In this document: positions 28,320 to 39,768 of the stretch, one piece after another | Position numbering within the stretch: position 1 is the stretch's first letter | How the letters are laid out: every line of letters starts with the position of its first letter | DNA from: Symbiodinium natans | Lineage: Eukaryota > Sar > Dinophyceae > Suessiales > Symbiodiniaceae | Assembly: GCA_905221605.1 (NCBI GenBank) | Contig: CAJNDS010002637.1 | Span: forward strand, 1-64,000 | Direction: 5' to 3' | Length of the DNA stretch: 64,000 nucleotides | The notes under the pieces: model-generated | Told to the model about the DNA's origin: nothing | Database searches by the model: none | Seen by the model: only the letters and a program-made list of their open reading frames with translations | Made by a program: the position numbers and the translations under genes

Positions 28320-30281
28320 TCACCGCTCGTAGCGGAGCTTCAGGTCACTTTCCCTCACCTTTTCAAGAAAAGCGAGCACGCGACGATCATGATCGACGTG
28401 CCTGCCTCCCGCAGGCCAACCCAACAATCTCTGCGCCTCAGTCAACGGCCGGAGTCCCTGAGGACGCGAGATCCCTTGGCAATGCCACCAGACGTGGTCT
28501 CTGGATGGCACAGAACTCCTTTCATTGCAGTACGGGCACAAAGGCATCTCGGAGCCGGTCATCTGAGCAAACCGGGACTGTGCCTGCTCTCAGCGGCATA
28601 AGTTCTGGCCCTTCTTCATGCAACGTTCATCGTAGTCAATGAACACTGCATCCCTCCTTGAAGAGCTAGAGTGCTGCTCTAACATCTTGCGCCTCCAAGC
28701 CTCGCGGATGACATGCTTGACGAAAGGAAACCTGTCCCGAAGGTCACCTTCAAAAGACACGTCACCCCTGCCTGTCCAGACAAAAGGCCTGACGACCGTG
28801 AAGCCAAGATCAGACATGAAGGCGCGGATTCGAGAAACCGCCAAGCTGACATCCCACCCTTGCAAAGACAGACCGCCTCTCTCCACTCCCCGCCAGAAGG
28901 CTGCGAGAGCCGACACCCCGGACATGAAAGACAAGTCAGAGCCATGACCCGACAGGACCTTCAAGAGAGGGACAGACGCTTGACGGAGGTCAACCCCCAG
29001 AGACCGCCACGCAGCCTCGAACTTGCGAATGTGCGACTTGGGAGGAGACGACAGCAACCAACCCCAAGACGCGACGGCAGCCGACGTGCAGGAGATCAGG
29101 AAGGCCTTGGTCCTCAGCTTGAGCGGAAGCGCCTTGCTCCTTGCAGCAACAAACTGAGCAGCCTCCATTCGTTTCTTCTCCTTAGCACTCATCTTGAAGC
29201 CTGGCTTGCCCCTAAGAGTAACTCCCAGCACCGTGAACTCATGAGACACCTGAAGCTCGCAAGAAGTGTTGCGCAACCTGCGTCGACCAGAGCCGGTCAC
29301 ATGGAAGAACTGAGCCTTAGCGATGTTCTCTTTAAAGCCTAGCTTGGTGGACTCCCTCTTCCAGAAGTTCCAAACAGCTTCACATTCCGAGGGGTTGCCT
29401 GCAGCCCAAGACCTGTCATCAACGTAGATGAGCTGGCTTAGCCCCGGGAAATCCCGTTGAAGCTTCATAGCAGGGAGTCTAAGCGTCAGGCTCAAGGCAA
29501 GAACCGAAAACGCGTCGCCCTGGGGCAAAGAAGAACCAGCCCACTGAAGCTCATCAGAACAGAGGCCCTGCCACAAGATGACCCTTCTCTGCTCCGTCCA
29601 TAGAAGCGCAAGACCCTCCACGATACTTTTTGGGAGCCCGGCATGTTCCATGACAGCTGCAGCCCGCGACGGGCGCAGATGATCATATGCCTTAGTGTAG
29701 TCCAGCGTGCCCAGGTAAGCACCCTGAGAAGCTCTGTGCTCCAGGGACAGCACAGTAGCAAGGATGTCCCGACCCTTTCTGCCGCCAACCACGTACGGCG
29801 GCAAAACGCTTTCGATCCACTGACTAGCATCCTGGCTCTTGATCCGCGCGCTACCCCAGATACGGAGCCACAAAGAAGCCACGCTGATGGGTTTCAGCTT
29901 GGAAGCTTTGAGGGTCTGACCTCCCTCGGACTCCTTAGGGATGTGACACTGCCTCATGAAAGCCCACTTTCTCGGAAAACGACCACCCTTCTCCATGACT
30001 TCAAATATACACTCTAAGAGAGTCCAAAGCTGAGGTGGAAAAGAAAGCAGTTCCCCCGAGTGCCAGCCATCAAGCCCCCCAGCTTTGTTGCGTTGCCTAT
30101 GAGCCGCCACGGCGAGCTCAGTGCTCTTTACAGGCCTCCAAACCGCTTCCTGGCGAGGAGGACCATGCGCACGGAGGTAGTCCTCAACAGGGGTCTCTCC
30201 TTCGGAAGAGCGTGGTGATCTTCTGAAGAGCCTCGTCGGGGCCCAGACTGGGGTCCTGAGCACCTTCGGCCTCATCGTCAA
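28320..30281 (-). pseudogene. LINE reverse transcriptase with one in-frame stop
   Basis: The RT frame runs from about 30281 (first ATG about 30275) to TGA at 28592-28590, then stays open in the same frame to 28320. Motifs in order: KAGGLDGWHSGEL, LKPISVASLWLRIWG, LGTLDYTKAYDHL (motif A), SSLPQGDAFS (motif B), LIYVDDRSW (motif C, YVDD intact). After the TGA comes a knuckle CPYC...H....C. The TGA sits at a place where Trp (TGG) would fit, so one base change could have made it. Without readthrough the product lacks its zinc knuckle, which LINEs often use for RNA binding. Confidence 0.8.
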
Positions 30282-31761
30282 TCACACAGTGGGTAACAGG
30301 AGCCCTTCGCCCTTTAAGCCACTTAAAAGCTTCCCTATCCTCTTGGAGTCTGGTCTTCCAAGAGCTCAGACGACTTCTTTTAACGCGAGCCTCTTCATGC
30401 AAGATCCGTTGGTACAAAGCTTCAGACGTGAGGCCCGGCTGCCACTCACTGCACCGACGAATCTTGTTATCGAGGTTACGCCACTTGCGACGCGAACACG
30501 TACGAGAAAGTCTCTCCCTCTCCCTCAATCGGGCATGAAGATTCCTCATGACTCTAAGCTTATTGGCTTCGTTGTCCCTATAAGAGCAGTTAGCATGGTG
30601 AGCACGTTTCCTCCACCTAACCGGCAAGCCCTTGGTCCTAGCAAAGAAGTTCTTAAGACCTTGAAAGGACATGCCTTGCTCCTTACCGACAAAAGCCGCC
30701 TGCCACAGAAGACTCTCCAAAATGCCCTCAAACTCATCCCAAAGCTCGTCAACGGCGTCCTGAAGAGCGTCGCCCCTTAAGGCCCTGATCCCCTCCCAGG
30801 CGCGAGAGATGCTTGCAACATCCACGCTGCTCCTCCAGTGTTCAGCAACAAGGGCACGAAAGCCCTCCTCGTGAGTCGCATCCGAAGGACAGTATCTAGG
30901 ATGAGGAACCAACTCCACCAGGCGGGCTCTGTCCACAGTGGCCAGCGGGAGCTGGAAGCTGAAGGCTTTGTGATCAGACCACCTAGTTTGCAGAAAGACG
31001 GGTTCACAGAGCCTGACGTTAGCAAAAGCATAATCGATGACTCTTCTGCCCTCCCATCTGCTACTGGTCCCAGGGGCCTGAAAGAGCTGAAAGCCCCAGG
31101 ACTCCAGCACCAGCTTTAACCAGTTCTCAGAGCAAGTGGCATTCCAGTCTCCCGCCAGGGCACACGGAAACGCGCCTTCAGCCTCAACCTGATCAGAAAC
31201 ATCCTTTAAAAAGTTGTCAGCCTTCAAGTGGTGACCCACATAAAGGTTGACAACCAAAGTACCATTGACAAGAACAAAGGCCGCCTGGCCCCCTTCATGG
31301 CGAACAGTGGCAGTAGAGCGGCTACGGAGAGCCGTGGTTACCAAAGTAGTCACACCGCCAGTCAAGCAACCTCTGGGACCCTTAACCGGAGGAACGTGAG
31401 TGACCACATATCCAAACTTCTGAGCAACCCCAGCGAACGCCCTCAGCTCCGAATCCTTGAAAGAAGTCTCTTGCAAGAAAACCACTTCAGGGGCTTCTGC
31501 AGGTACTCCCTTGGCGTCGTTTAGCCACCTCCACGCCCCGATGCAACCTCCGCAGTTAAGCGAAACCACATTACACGAGGCGGGCGTGAAGCGACGACGA
31601 CGGGGCCCGGGATTAGGTTCAATCCCTTCCTGCAGAAGCCGCGCAAACTTGGCCTCAGCCAGCTCCTTCCAGTACTTGGGCTCAGAAAGAACCCTTGCTG
31701 CCAGGCAACCGGTGTTGCCCGAAGGCAGTGAGGGCCGGCTGAGGCTCAATGTTCTCTGCAA
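30184..31761 (-). CDS. LINE endonuclease ORF with a 2A-like motif
   Basis: About 525 codons with no ATG before the domain (the frame opens with TTG), so it must be translated by frameshift from the upstream ORF or be damaged. Near the start LLQEGIEPNPGP matches the 2A-like ribosome-skipping motif (D-V/I-E-x-N-P-G-P) except Gly for Asp. An AP-endonuclease fold follows: VVSLNCGG, FLQETSF, AGDWNATC, VIDYAFANV, WSDHKAF. A Lys/Arg-rich helical region follows. The ORF ends TTLFRRRDPC in a frame different from RT. The natural continuation SEGETPVEDYL is in the RT frame, so one base was lost or gained near 30200. Confidence 0.75.
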   Translation of the reverse strand: MQRTLSLSRPSLPSGNTGCLAARVLSEPKYWKELAEAKFARLLQEGIEPNPGPRRRRFTPASCNVVSLNCGGCIGAWRWLNDAKGVPAEAPEVVFLQETSFKDSELRAFAGVAQKFGYVVTHVPPVKGPRGCLTGGVTTLVTTALRSRSTATVRHEGGQAAFVLVNGTLVVNLYVGHHLKADNFLKDVSDQVEAEGAFPCALAGDWNATCSENWLKLVLESWGFQLFQAPGTSSRWEGRRVIDYAFANVRLCEPVFLQTRWSDHKAFSFQLPLATVDRARLVELVPHPRYCPSDATHEEGFRALVAEHWRSSVDVASISRAWEGIRALRGDALQDAVDELWDEFEGILESLLWQAAFVGKEQGMSFQGLKNFFARTKGLPVRWRKRAHHANCSYRDNEANKLRVMRNLHARLRERERLSRTCSRRKWRNLDNKIRRCSEWQPGLTSEALYQRILHEEARVKRSRLSSWKTRLQEDREAFKWLKGRRAPVTHCVIDDEAEGAQDPSLGPDEALQKITTLFRRRDPC

Positions 31762-32362
31762 CCAAGCGCAGGAACTTGGCCTCAGCCAGCTCCTTTGCTC
31801 TATTAGTCATGAGCGTCCTTGGGTCCCTGTCAGAAAGAGTAGGAGGTCTCTTGCGGCAGAACCTGAACCTAACAGGGGCCAGAGCAACGAGACTTGACCT
31901 CTCCGGTTCCTGCAAGGGCACAAAGTCCTCATACGCCTGCAGATTCCCTCTCATCTCGGCGACCACAGACTCTAAGAGAGGCTTCCATTTGTTCCATCTT
32001 TTTTCTCCAATACACTGTTTTTGGAAGGTAGACGGGGTGCCCATACCTCGACAGTGTTTGCAGATCAACATCATGCTCGCAGTAGCCCCTCTTTTGTTTT
32101 TCTTAGGGTTCTTGCGGAAAGTGATGTATCTTAGACAGTGGCCCCCTTTGGCTTGAATCTTGTCCAAGGCGGCCTCTCTCTCCCTACGCTTGTGAGCTCC
32201 CACGGCATGTCCGCGCTGGGACATACGAGCCCTGAGATCCTCGTCACCTCGCTGCTTCATGACGTAGGCCTCTTTAGGGGACACGCCAGGATGACACTTG
32301 CTGAAATGAGCTTTGACGGAATTCTCATGGGTAAACTTGTGCACGAAAGGAGGCAAGAACAT
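31682..32362 (-). CDS. LINE ORF1-like protein, 226 aa
   Basis: Starts at ATG. FTHENSVKAHFSKCHPG is half of a C2H2-like finger; the first Cys pair is not in this frame. Basic region with two further Cys (LICKHCRGMG). The C-terminus repeats the junction seen in the next ORF: KELAEAKFLRLVAENIEPQP against KELAEAKFARLLQEGIEPNP. So the 2A-like block is duplicated about 124 bp apart and this copy is degenerate. It overlaps the endonuclease ORF by 80 bp in another frame. Confidence 0.6.
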   Translation of the reverse strand: MFLPPFVHKFTHENSVKAHFSKCHPGVSPKEAYVMKQRGDEDLRARMSQRGHAVGAHKRREREAALDKIQAKGGHCLRYITFRKNPKKNKRGATASMMLICKHCRGMGTPSTFQKQCIGEKRWNKWKPLLESVVAEMRGNLQAYEDFVPLQEPERSSLVALAPVRFRFCRKRPPTLSDRDPRTLMTNRAKELAEAKFLRLVAENIEPQPALTAFGQHRLPGSKGSF

Positions 32363-35300
32363 CCCGATCTCTTTTCCTGAAAACCATCATAAACATGACC
32401 GGATTCGGATTTGCCAGGCCACTACAAGCTGAAAAAGCTGAGATGTGCCAGGCCACTACAAGTCAGGCATGCGGCCAAGCATCAGCAGTGTATTTGGAGC
32501 TACAAAGCATCAGCAGCGTATATACTTAGAGCTACTGTGATTTGATTTTGATCGTGATCACTCGTGCTAGTTGTATGTGTTGAAATTGATTCAATGCTCT
32601 GACCGCTCGAACCAATGTCCTGCCGCTCTCGCTCACGACTAGGAAAACGTCTCACCGCCCCAATCGGTTTCAGCGCTCATAAACGATTGCAGAGTTTGCA
32701 ATCTAATGCAGCCCCGTGTCATGATACAGGCACTTTTGCACAGTGCCCTGCTCGCGGAAAAGCCTGCGTGCAAAAACGAGGGTCTGGGATGCATGTTGCA
32801 ACGACAGCCTTACCCGTCGACGCACCACTCAAGGGCTTTTGGGCGGCGAGGTGGGGAACAGGTCAATGCAGAAGCGTTCCACGTGTTCCGGCTAGGGCAC
32901 AAAAAGCAAGTAGTGCGAGAAGTTAGCCACTGTGCCCAAGGCAACATGGGACCCCTGCGCCGCAGCTCCAACAGAGTGGAACAAACACGAAGCGCTGGGT
33001 AGGCCACTTCACCAGCGTTGACGAAATGGAGATGCTTGCCAATCAATGGAGGCTGCCACGGTTTCTGCGAATGGGCATCACAGACAGCTTGCGGATGCTG
33101 GAACGTTACGTGGAACTCAGCAAGAAACCCAGGGTGTTGCACCTTCAGAGTAGCGAAAAAATGTTAACCTGTGTAATCCATTTGTGGGATTTTCGATGGT
33201 GATGGTGACAAGGACCCCCTTCCGAAAAGAACAACAAAGAGAGCCGATGCAGGAAAGGGCATTGCGAGTCACTTGCGCATGCAGTGCATCAGCCTGTTGC
33301 TGAACGCACCTGGCACAAGCGAGCAATCAATCGAGGAGCGTCTCAAGCATGGAGCGGTTGGATGGTAAAGTGGATGCTCATGCGGAGCTGGGCAGTTTGG
33401 ACTGGGGGAATTGGGTGCGCTCGGGGCGGAGCCAGACACACCGCGAGGCCGTAAAAACGGTTGTTCAAGGACATCGTCCTCTTGTTTCCTGGAGGTTGAT
33501 TCCCTTTTAATCCAAGCGTTGCCCGTTCGGATCGTCGTAATTACACACCAGGCAAAACGTAGAGCAATGTTGCATGTAGTCGTCGCACATCCTTGTGTCA
33601 ACTCCAGCAAAATGTCCAAAGAGGGTTGGAAACATTTCATTGAGAGAGCATGAGACAGGCTGCAAGCTTTGCAGGCAGAAGAGAAGAATGCCTTGACCGC
33701 AACGACCGGAAGGCAACGATTCCAGGACTGCGAACGGCACAGGAACACCCCAAGACTTCCCCTGAGCTAAGTGGCCGACTTCCAAGCACCCGCTGCGGGT
33801 TATACAAGGCGTGCGGAGAAAGAAATAACCAAAACAAAACATTCCATACGCGCGTGTGTTTTTGAAGAAAGTCCGACAATTTTAATAGCCGGGAGGCCGA
33901 AGTGTTGGAACTTCAAGGTTGCTCCAGATGTCGTGGGGGGGGGGCCCGCGTTGCCCTTGATGAGCCGTGGTTGCACGTGTTTTTTGGAGTGAAAGCTTTT
34001 ACGTCAGGATTGCACGAATGTTTCTGGGATGGTATGGGATGTTCTCGGCTTTGATCTGTTACCAATGGCCGACGACATCACGGCATCACACAGGCTTGCC
34101 TCCACAGGACTCGACCTTGGCCCGTCCTCTCGCTGCTCCTGTCCCAGGCCGGCCTGGCCGTGTGCCGCCGTCATTGCGCCCTTTACCCGTGCCAGCATGC
34201 GAGTCTTGCTGCACCGCACCTTCCCGCGCCGTTTGAAGCCCATCCCATAGCAGGAGGTGGAAAAGAGCCATCGTGATTTTCTCTTTTCAGAAGGACCGCG
34301 GTCCAGCTCTCCGTCGCGGTCCAAGGGGCAGTTGGCGGCTCAGCCCTCGGCATGTGGATGATGCCGGCGTCCTTGAGCACGCGACTTCGCGGGGCCCAGC
34401 CGCCTGCCGCTGCGGTGCCCACGCCGTGTGTACATAGAGGGAGTGAGGGACCTGGATGTTGACCACTGCGAGCGGAAGCAATACAACGTTGAGTCAGCTT
34501 GCCCTGTTTATTGTCAGAACTTTTCAGCCATGTGCTAACATTTTAAGCAGAATCGGCTCAAAAACGGATGTTTTGCTGCGACCTCGCAACGTGTTCCCCA
34601 GCCCGGCCGCTTTTTGCAAGGCACAGCTACGCCGTGTCATTGTTTTTCTGCAGCTTGTCCGTGATGCCTGGGACGCAAACCCCTCCAGCCAGATGTTGGC
34701 GTCCCTTGCACATCCTTCTGTTCCGACCAGCTCAACAAGGGTGGAGGCCGCCAGTGATCCAGAAGCAGGAGCCCCAGCTTCAACTAGAGGAAGCAGACTG
34801 CTGCACTCGACCAAGCCGCCCTGCTTTCCTCGCGCCCGGGAAGGCTCCGCGCCAGGCCCAATTGTATTCACAGTTATTCGCAGATCCTTGATGATAAGGA
34901 TTCCATAGACCTTGCTCGCCCGCGTCACACCTGTCGTCGCTGCAGTCGTTTGGCCCGTGAGCGAAGGCGACTCCCGTGGTGGTGACTCGTGGTGACTCGT
35001 GGTGACTCCCGACCGGCATCTGCAGATGTGACAAGGTACGAGAAAACACGAAGAAACATAGGGCTGGTTGTGGGCAATTTGCTTAGCCCGGGGTCAGCAA
35101 TTCTCGCAACCGGTTGATTCTGCCCGGCACCCGGGCCCCAAGCTCGGGCTTGGCTGGCTGCCACCCCCTCGGATGAAGTACACGTCCTCGCTCCCGAGGC
35201 CTTCACGGCGGGTTTCCCAGGACCAGAGGGACCACACAGCCGCATGCGTGCACGGGGCTGCTTGCACGCCGGCCGAAAATAGTCGCGCCTGCGTGGGTCC

Positions 35301-36026
35301 ACGAGGCACGCGAAACCATCGTGCCCAGGGGGCATCATGTCCCGCAGCAATGGTTCATGCACACGACCAGAGCTCCTGCTCCTCGGCTACTCTCATGACA
35401 GCCCATGGCCGACTGGGGTTCCCAACACTATTGTACCGTGCACAGGCTGGTTTCCTTTGCACGCGTCCGCGCCTGGCTGTTCCAGGCCTGGCGGAGAGTT
35501 GGCACAATCCCGAGCGCCCGTGTTTTGCCGAGGCTTGAGGCGATCCCACACTCTGCCGCGACGCCCAACAACCAGGTCCACCGGGGGACTGTGCGCGTGA
35601 TGGCACTGTGCTGACATCCGAAACGGCCAGAATGCTGCCGGACGGGTGCAAAAACCCTGGCGGCAAAGGCGGGGCGTTGTGCAGGCCCAGGCGGAATAAA
35701 ATGAGGCTGGCCATAAAACAGTCGCACAAAGGGCGAGCAACCTCCCGCCTCCTCGCGAGATGCTGTCGTAGGCGCTGCGCCCATCGCGTGACACTACTAC
35801 GGAATCAGCTCGCCCGTCTAGTGCTGCCCGCGGACGGTGGCGGCTACAGCATCAATCCCCGCCCGCGACTGAAGTGCATATTGGAAGGGAAGAGATGGGA
35901 CGGGTAGCTTGGCCGAACGTGGCCCGGCCAGTGTGCAGGCGACATTGCTACCGCGTGCGTGACCTCCTCGACAGCGTAAGCCAAGAGTTCCTGTTTTGGA
36001 ATCCCGCACTGTATCCTAAGCCGAAA
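32363..36026. other. No gene seen; GC-rich
   Basis: Many overlapping frames typical of GC-rich DNA but no domain, repeat array or splice pattern I can defend. A short run GTGGTGACTC is repeated near 34978-35010 and a ten-G run lies near 33940. Confidence 0.4.
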
Positions 36027-36189
36027 TTACAACGTGGAGGTTTTGAAGCCTGCCAACCCAAACGTGCTGTCGGGAGCAAGCCAATAAAAACATATAAACA
36101 CCACCCGCGTGTGTTCCGCCGGTATTATTATGCACATTAGCATCGGCCAGGTAAAAAAGCTGCGAGCTCTCACAATCGGCATCATACGC

Positions 36190-36964
36190 TTGCTACCAAC
36201 CGCCGTAACGCCGCAGGGTCTCACCTACTATCGCGATAGAAACCCCACCACGAGGCTTGGAGGGCAGCAACCAGTCTGGCTCCGGCCAAAAAGGGTCACA
36301 AGCAACCGTTGCGACAGCAGCCAATTGCTCCGTTTCAGAGGCTAAATGAATAAGCGCTTGCCGCGAGGATGCGCAAGTGAAGTGCCCTGCTGCGTTCCAC
36401 TGTGATAAGCTCGGCCCATGCCCGCCAACCACGGCAACAACCGAGTAAGAAGCCAAAGGAGCCATTGTTTGTTTCGGCTCTGTTTGCTCACCGGACTTCG
36501 CCGTTTCCACCCGGTGAGGCACCAGCCAGAGCACCACCTCCAGCGTAGAGAAGGCGCGTCAGTGTGTAGCTGCGCATGTGGTGTTTCCAAACTCAGAGCG
36601 TGCGAACTGCGAGTTTGCATTCGCCAGCGCTGGCGCGGTTGGGAGTACGCAACACACTCTAGAAGTGCATGTGACAGAGAGTCGGGGCCATCAGCACAAA
36701 GACGAGCGATGTACGCTGCCATGGCGATGATGCGCAGAGAGCCCATCTAAGAAGTCATGATGTCCACCTCTTGCTACACCCCAGCATCTGGCAGCATCTG
36801 GCAGCAATGGGACACGCATGTCTGTGAACAACCCGGTGCAGATGCGGTTGTGGTTGCGAGCGGGCATAGCACTCCCGAGAATCAATGCTTTGCAAGAGGT
36901 TTTTATAACGCAAGTTGGTATGCTGAGTCACGGCATCACGCATGTGACGTAACCAAGCTTTCAC
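36190..36964 (-). pseudogene. Possible decayed retroelement 3' end
   Basis: On the minus strand ARLCADGPDSLSHALLECVAY resembles the D-S/T-x-x-H-x-L-x-x-C zinc-knuckle block at LINE C-termini, followed by a basic Trp-rich tail. The first Cys pair is missing and frames break repeatedly. Weak evidence. Confidence 0.25.
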
Positions 36965-37339
36965 AACTGTTCGGGGAGTGCCGGCTCGGACATCACATTG
37001 TTTACCGAAGACGACAGTCGTGCACAGGCGTGTCTTGCGATCTCAGCAGCTAGACATCTGTCAGGTAGTGACAACAAGCGGGCCAACAACCCAGCTGCTT
37101 GCAAGGAGCGAGTAGTCGCAAAATCTAGCCAGCATGAAGAGTCTCCGGACTGCGGGTAAAAGAAAACCCCACAGCCCAAAGGCACCTGCCCGCGGCTCCC
37201 GACTTCTGAGGGTGGTGCGAAAACCTGGCAAAAAGAAGTCTGGCCAACCTAATTGCCCTTGAGCTGCGGCTGTCGGCGCCCCCCGAGGCCACATGAGTAG
37301 GCGACGGCCCCACTGAAACATGCGCGCATTCAGGCGCTG

Positions 37340-37560
37340 CAGGTGGGAACTTCGTCCGCATGCTTGCTCGGTGCCGGGCACGGGGCCGTCCCAGCCGGGC
37401 TGCAACCATCTCTGCCTTCACGCTGCGTTGGTCGCCCCTCATCTCTTTCGCAGCTGCGCGGACTTTCGCCGCCAGTTTACTGTCGCGCCCGCTCGGTGGC
37501 ACTGCCGACGTCAATGGGGCCCTTCGCTCCTTAGCGAGGTCCTCGTCGACTCCGTAGGTC
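37340..37560 (+). pseudogene. Decayed retroelement 3' end, copy 1
   Basis: The frame from 37360 contains ISAFTLRWSPLISFAAARTF, a clear relative of ISAYTLRWSALLSFAAARSF at about 38380-38440. Only this last part is readable; the upstream restriction-endonuclease-like core is not found here. Confidence 0.55.
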
Positions 37561-37799
37561 GCCGGGCTTCCAGCCAGTAGGCGTTAGGGACAGCAGATTC
37601 GGCGGAAAAAAGGTGCGCGAAAAAAAAGAATGCTCAGCTACGCCAACGCAAACTGATGGTGCCCCCAGGGGAGCTGATAGTACTTCGGTTCGCAATTCGG
37701 CAGGGCGGGAGGGAAAAGTTACCGATGACGTGGGCGCACGTGACCAGAAATGACGTGGGCATAAGTGACCTGGATCACGTGGGCACAAGTGACGGCCTT

Positions 37800-38530
37800 G
37801 GAGTCGCCTCTGTTCCGGGTCATACTGCTCCGCGACTCCGGCTGCCGTTGCCGCTGACCTTTGCCAGATGCCGGTGCCGCGCAATCCATGATCCTTTCGG
37901 CGACCATTTTGCAGCTTGCCCTCGCTCTGGTGTTCTTCCTGCGCGGGGCGGCCCTGTCTCGAGCGTGCTGCCGCCAGGATGTGCCGCGAAGCTGGTGCGG
38001 CCGTCGCCCTCAATGTGCTTGTCTGCGACCTCAACGTCGACCCAGTCCGGCAAGACGACAGGCGCATTGAGGTCATTTCCAACGGCCTGCCACTGTGGGG
38101 AGGAGCGCAACTCGCAGTCGACATCACGCTCGTTTCTCCCCTGACGGCTGCCAGGCTTCCCCGCAAGGTTGCCGGTGGAACAGCTGGTGTTGCGCTTGTG
38201 ACTGTTATACGTGCCAAGGAGCGCACATATCCGGAATTGTTCGGGTCCAGCCGCTGCCGGCTGACCGTCGTCGCGCTCGAGCTTGGTGGGCGCTGGAGCA
38301 CTCAGGCCGTCCGCCTGCTCGCAAGGTGCAAGGCGCGGTCAGCACCGCCCCCTTCGGGAGCCGCCGCCATCTCTGCCTACACGCTCCGATGGTCGGCCCT
38401 CCTGTCTTTCGCTGCCGCGCGCTCCTTCGCTGCCAGTGGCACGGCCAATGTCGATGGGGAGCTGCCGCCCCTGAGCGACATCCTCACCGATTCAACTGCG
38501 CAGCCACCACACGCCAGGCGCCTGGCATGA
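37800..38530 (+). pseudogene. Retroelement C-terminal zinc knuckle and RLE-like domain, copy 2
   Basis: The first frame gives CRCRAIHDPFGDHFAACP (C-x-C...H.....C knuckle). The frame then shifts near 37960-37980 and continues as RRIEVISNGLPLWGGAQLAV, then DITLVSP, ERTYPEL, CRLTVVALELGGRWS and the ISAYTLRWSALL tail, ending TGA at 38530. The D...D/E.x.K-like pattern fits the restriction-like endonuclease of R2-type elements. From memory, this block is very frequent in dinoflagellate genomes. One frameshift and no RT upstream show that it is a 5'-truncated dead copy. Confidence 0.65.
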
Positions 38531-38824
38531 CTGCCCGCTGCCTGTTGCCCGTACGCTGTCGCCCGGCTTGGGCTAGAGCACAGGGACCGCGTTGGACGAT
38601 TGTAGATTTATGTCAAACTATGTAAAATTTTTAATTAAGTTGTCCAGAAATAAGCAAATCTGTTTCAGTGCCAAGAAGAGAGACGCTCCTTTCATCCAAC
38701 CATCAATGCTGGCATGATAAACATTTCAAGCAAGTGCTTCCAAACTTTACGGCCCCTTTGAAAATCAGCTTTGGCAGCGCCCAGTCTTCGATTGACCCAG
38801 TATTGACCCAATATCAAGCTCAAC

Positions 38825-39110
38825 TTGCGCTGCGCCAGGGTGGGCTGGGTCTTCACAGTGCCGAGTGCTTCTCCAGCGGCTCTGCCTGCCACTGCCCCGG
38901 CCTCCGCACGCTGCCGCTGCCGGCAACGGCACGACCCTCTCGACGACCACGCTGCAGCGTGTCCGCGGTTTGGCACCCTTCGTGCCCGGAGCAGACCACT
39001 CGAGTGTGCCGCGGCCACCCTAAACGTCCAGGGCCACGCTCTCGTTCGCGACAAGAGCGGACCCACCCTGAGCTTTGCGTCGTATCGGTCCTCGAACCGC
39101 CTTCGTCCGC
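38825..39110 (+). pseudogene. Decayed retroelement 3' end, copy 3
   Basis: CRCRQRHDPLDDHAAACP matches the copy-2 knuckle (CRCRAIHDPFGDHFAACP), followed by FGTLRARSRPLE against SGVLPARGGPV. The endonuclease core after it is unreadable. It follows an AT-rich gap at 38620-38830. Confidence 0.55.
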
Positions 39111-39317
39111 CTCCTGCCTGGGATATACTGGGATTATGGGGACGGGTCAGCGTTGGGCAAGGTGCGGGGAAGAAGGTGGGGAAAAAGGCGTCAACGCTAA
39201 GGTTTTGGTTGTCGCTTCGTTGCTTCCTGACTGACAATTTGCTGCCGCTTTTGCCAGGAGTAGAACCGTAGTGTGGGCATCCTGAAAGCATCAATGTTTT
39301 GCATTGGTTTGCCTTGT

Positions 39318-39318
39318 G

Positions 39319-39350
<32 letters not shown>

Positions 39351-39378
39351 CTCACTCACACCCACCCACCCACCCAAC
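39318..39378. repeat. (CA)n microsatellite with a CCCA tail
   Basis: About 20 CA units, then CTCA and CCCA repeats. Confidence 0.9.
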
Positions 39379-39768
39379 ATTGATGCTAGGTGTTTTGCCA
39401 CCGGTTAATGTAGTTCGGAAAGATATGGCTCGGCTTCGCGGGCGTTCCATGTGCTCGAGTTGTGCGAGCGGCGGAGCAAACACCGCAAGTTGGACTTGCA
39501 CAATGTGTTTGTCCAGATGACGGCCTGGCGCTCAGCCATTGGAGTGCAAATGTTCAAGCGTTAGACAGCTGAGAAACATGTGCCTGGCAGGCAAGAGGCC
39601 GGCGCTCACAGTGGCTGAGTCAAGCTGCACGGTATCTGTTTTTGGTTACCATCATGGCTGGCTTGTGCGGTTTCGGCTTCCTTTGGCAAGTGCACAATGG
39701 CGCCATGCAGCATTATACGGACCCTCAGATTTTTTTTTGCAAAGCGGGGTGCCTGAATTGTCGTGTGA

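Larger units (their letters stand above)
28100..32362 (-). mobile_element. Second LINE, minus strand, damaged
   Basis: Read from 32362 down: zinc-finger ORF1, endonuclease ORF, RT ORF, C-terminal zinc knuckle and a 3' untranslated region of about 200 bp. Neighbouring ORFs overlap in different frames and the RT frame has one premature TGA. The 3' region holds a near-duplicate pair around 28200 and 28281 (AAAGAAATCCT ... GCGAAGCRTCA) and no poly(A). No family-1 or family-2 hairpins were found, so it is a different lineage from the 13-21 kb element. Confidence 0.8.
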
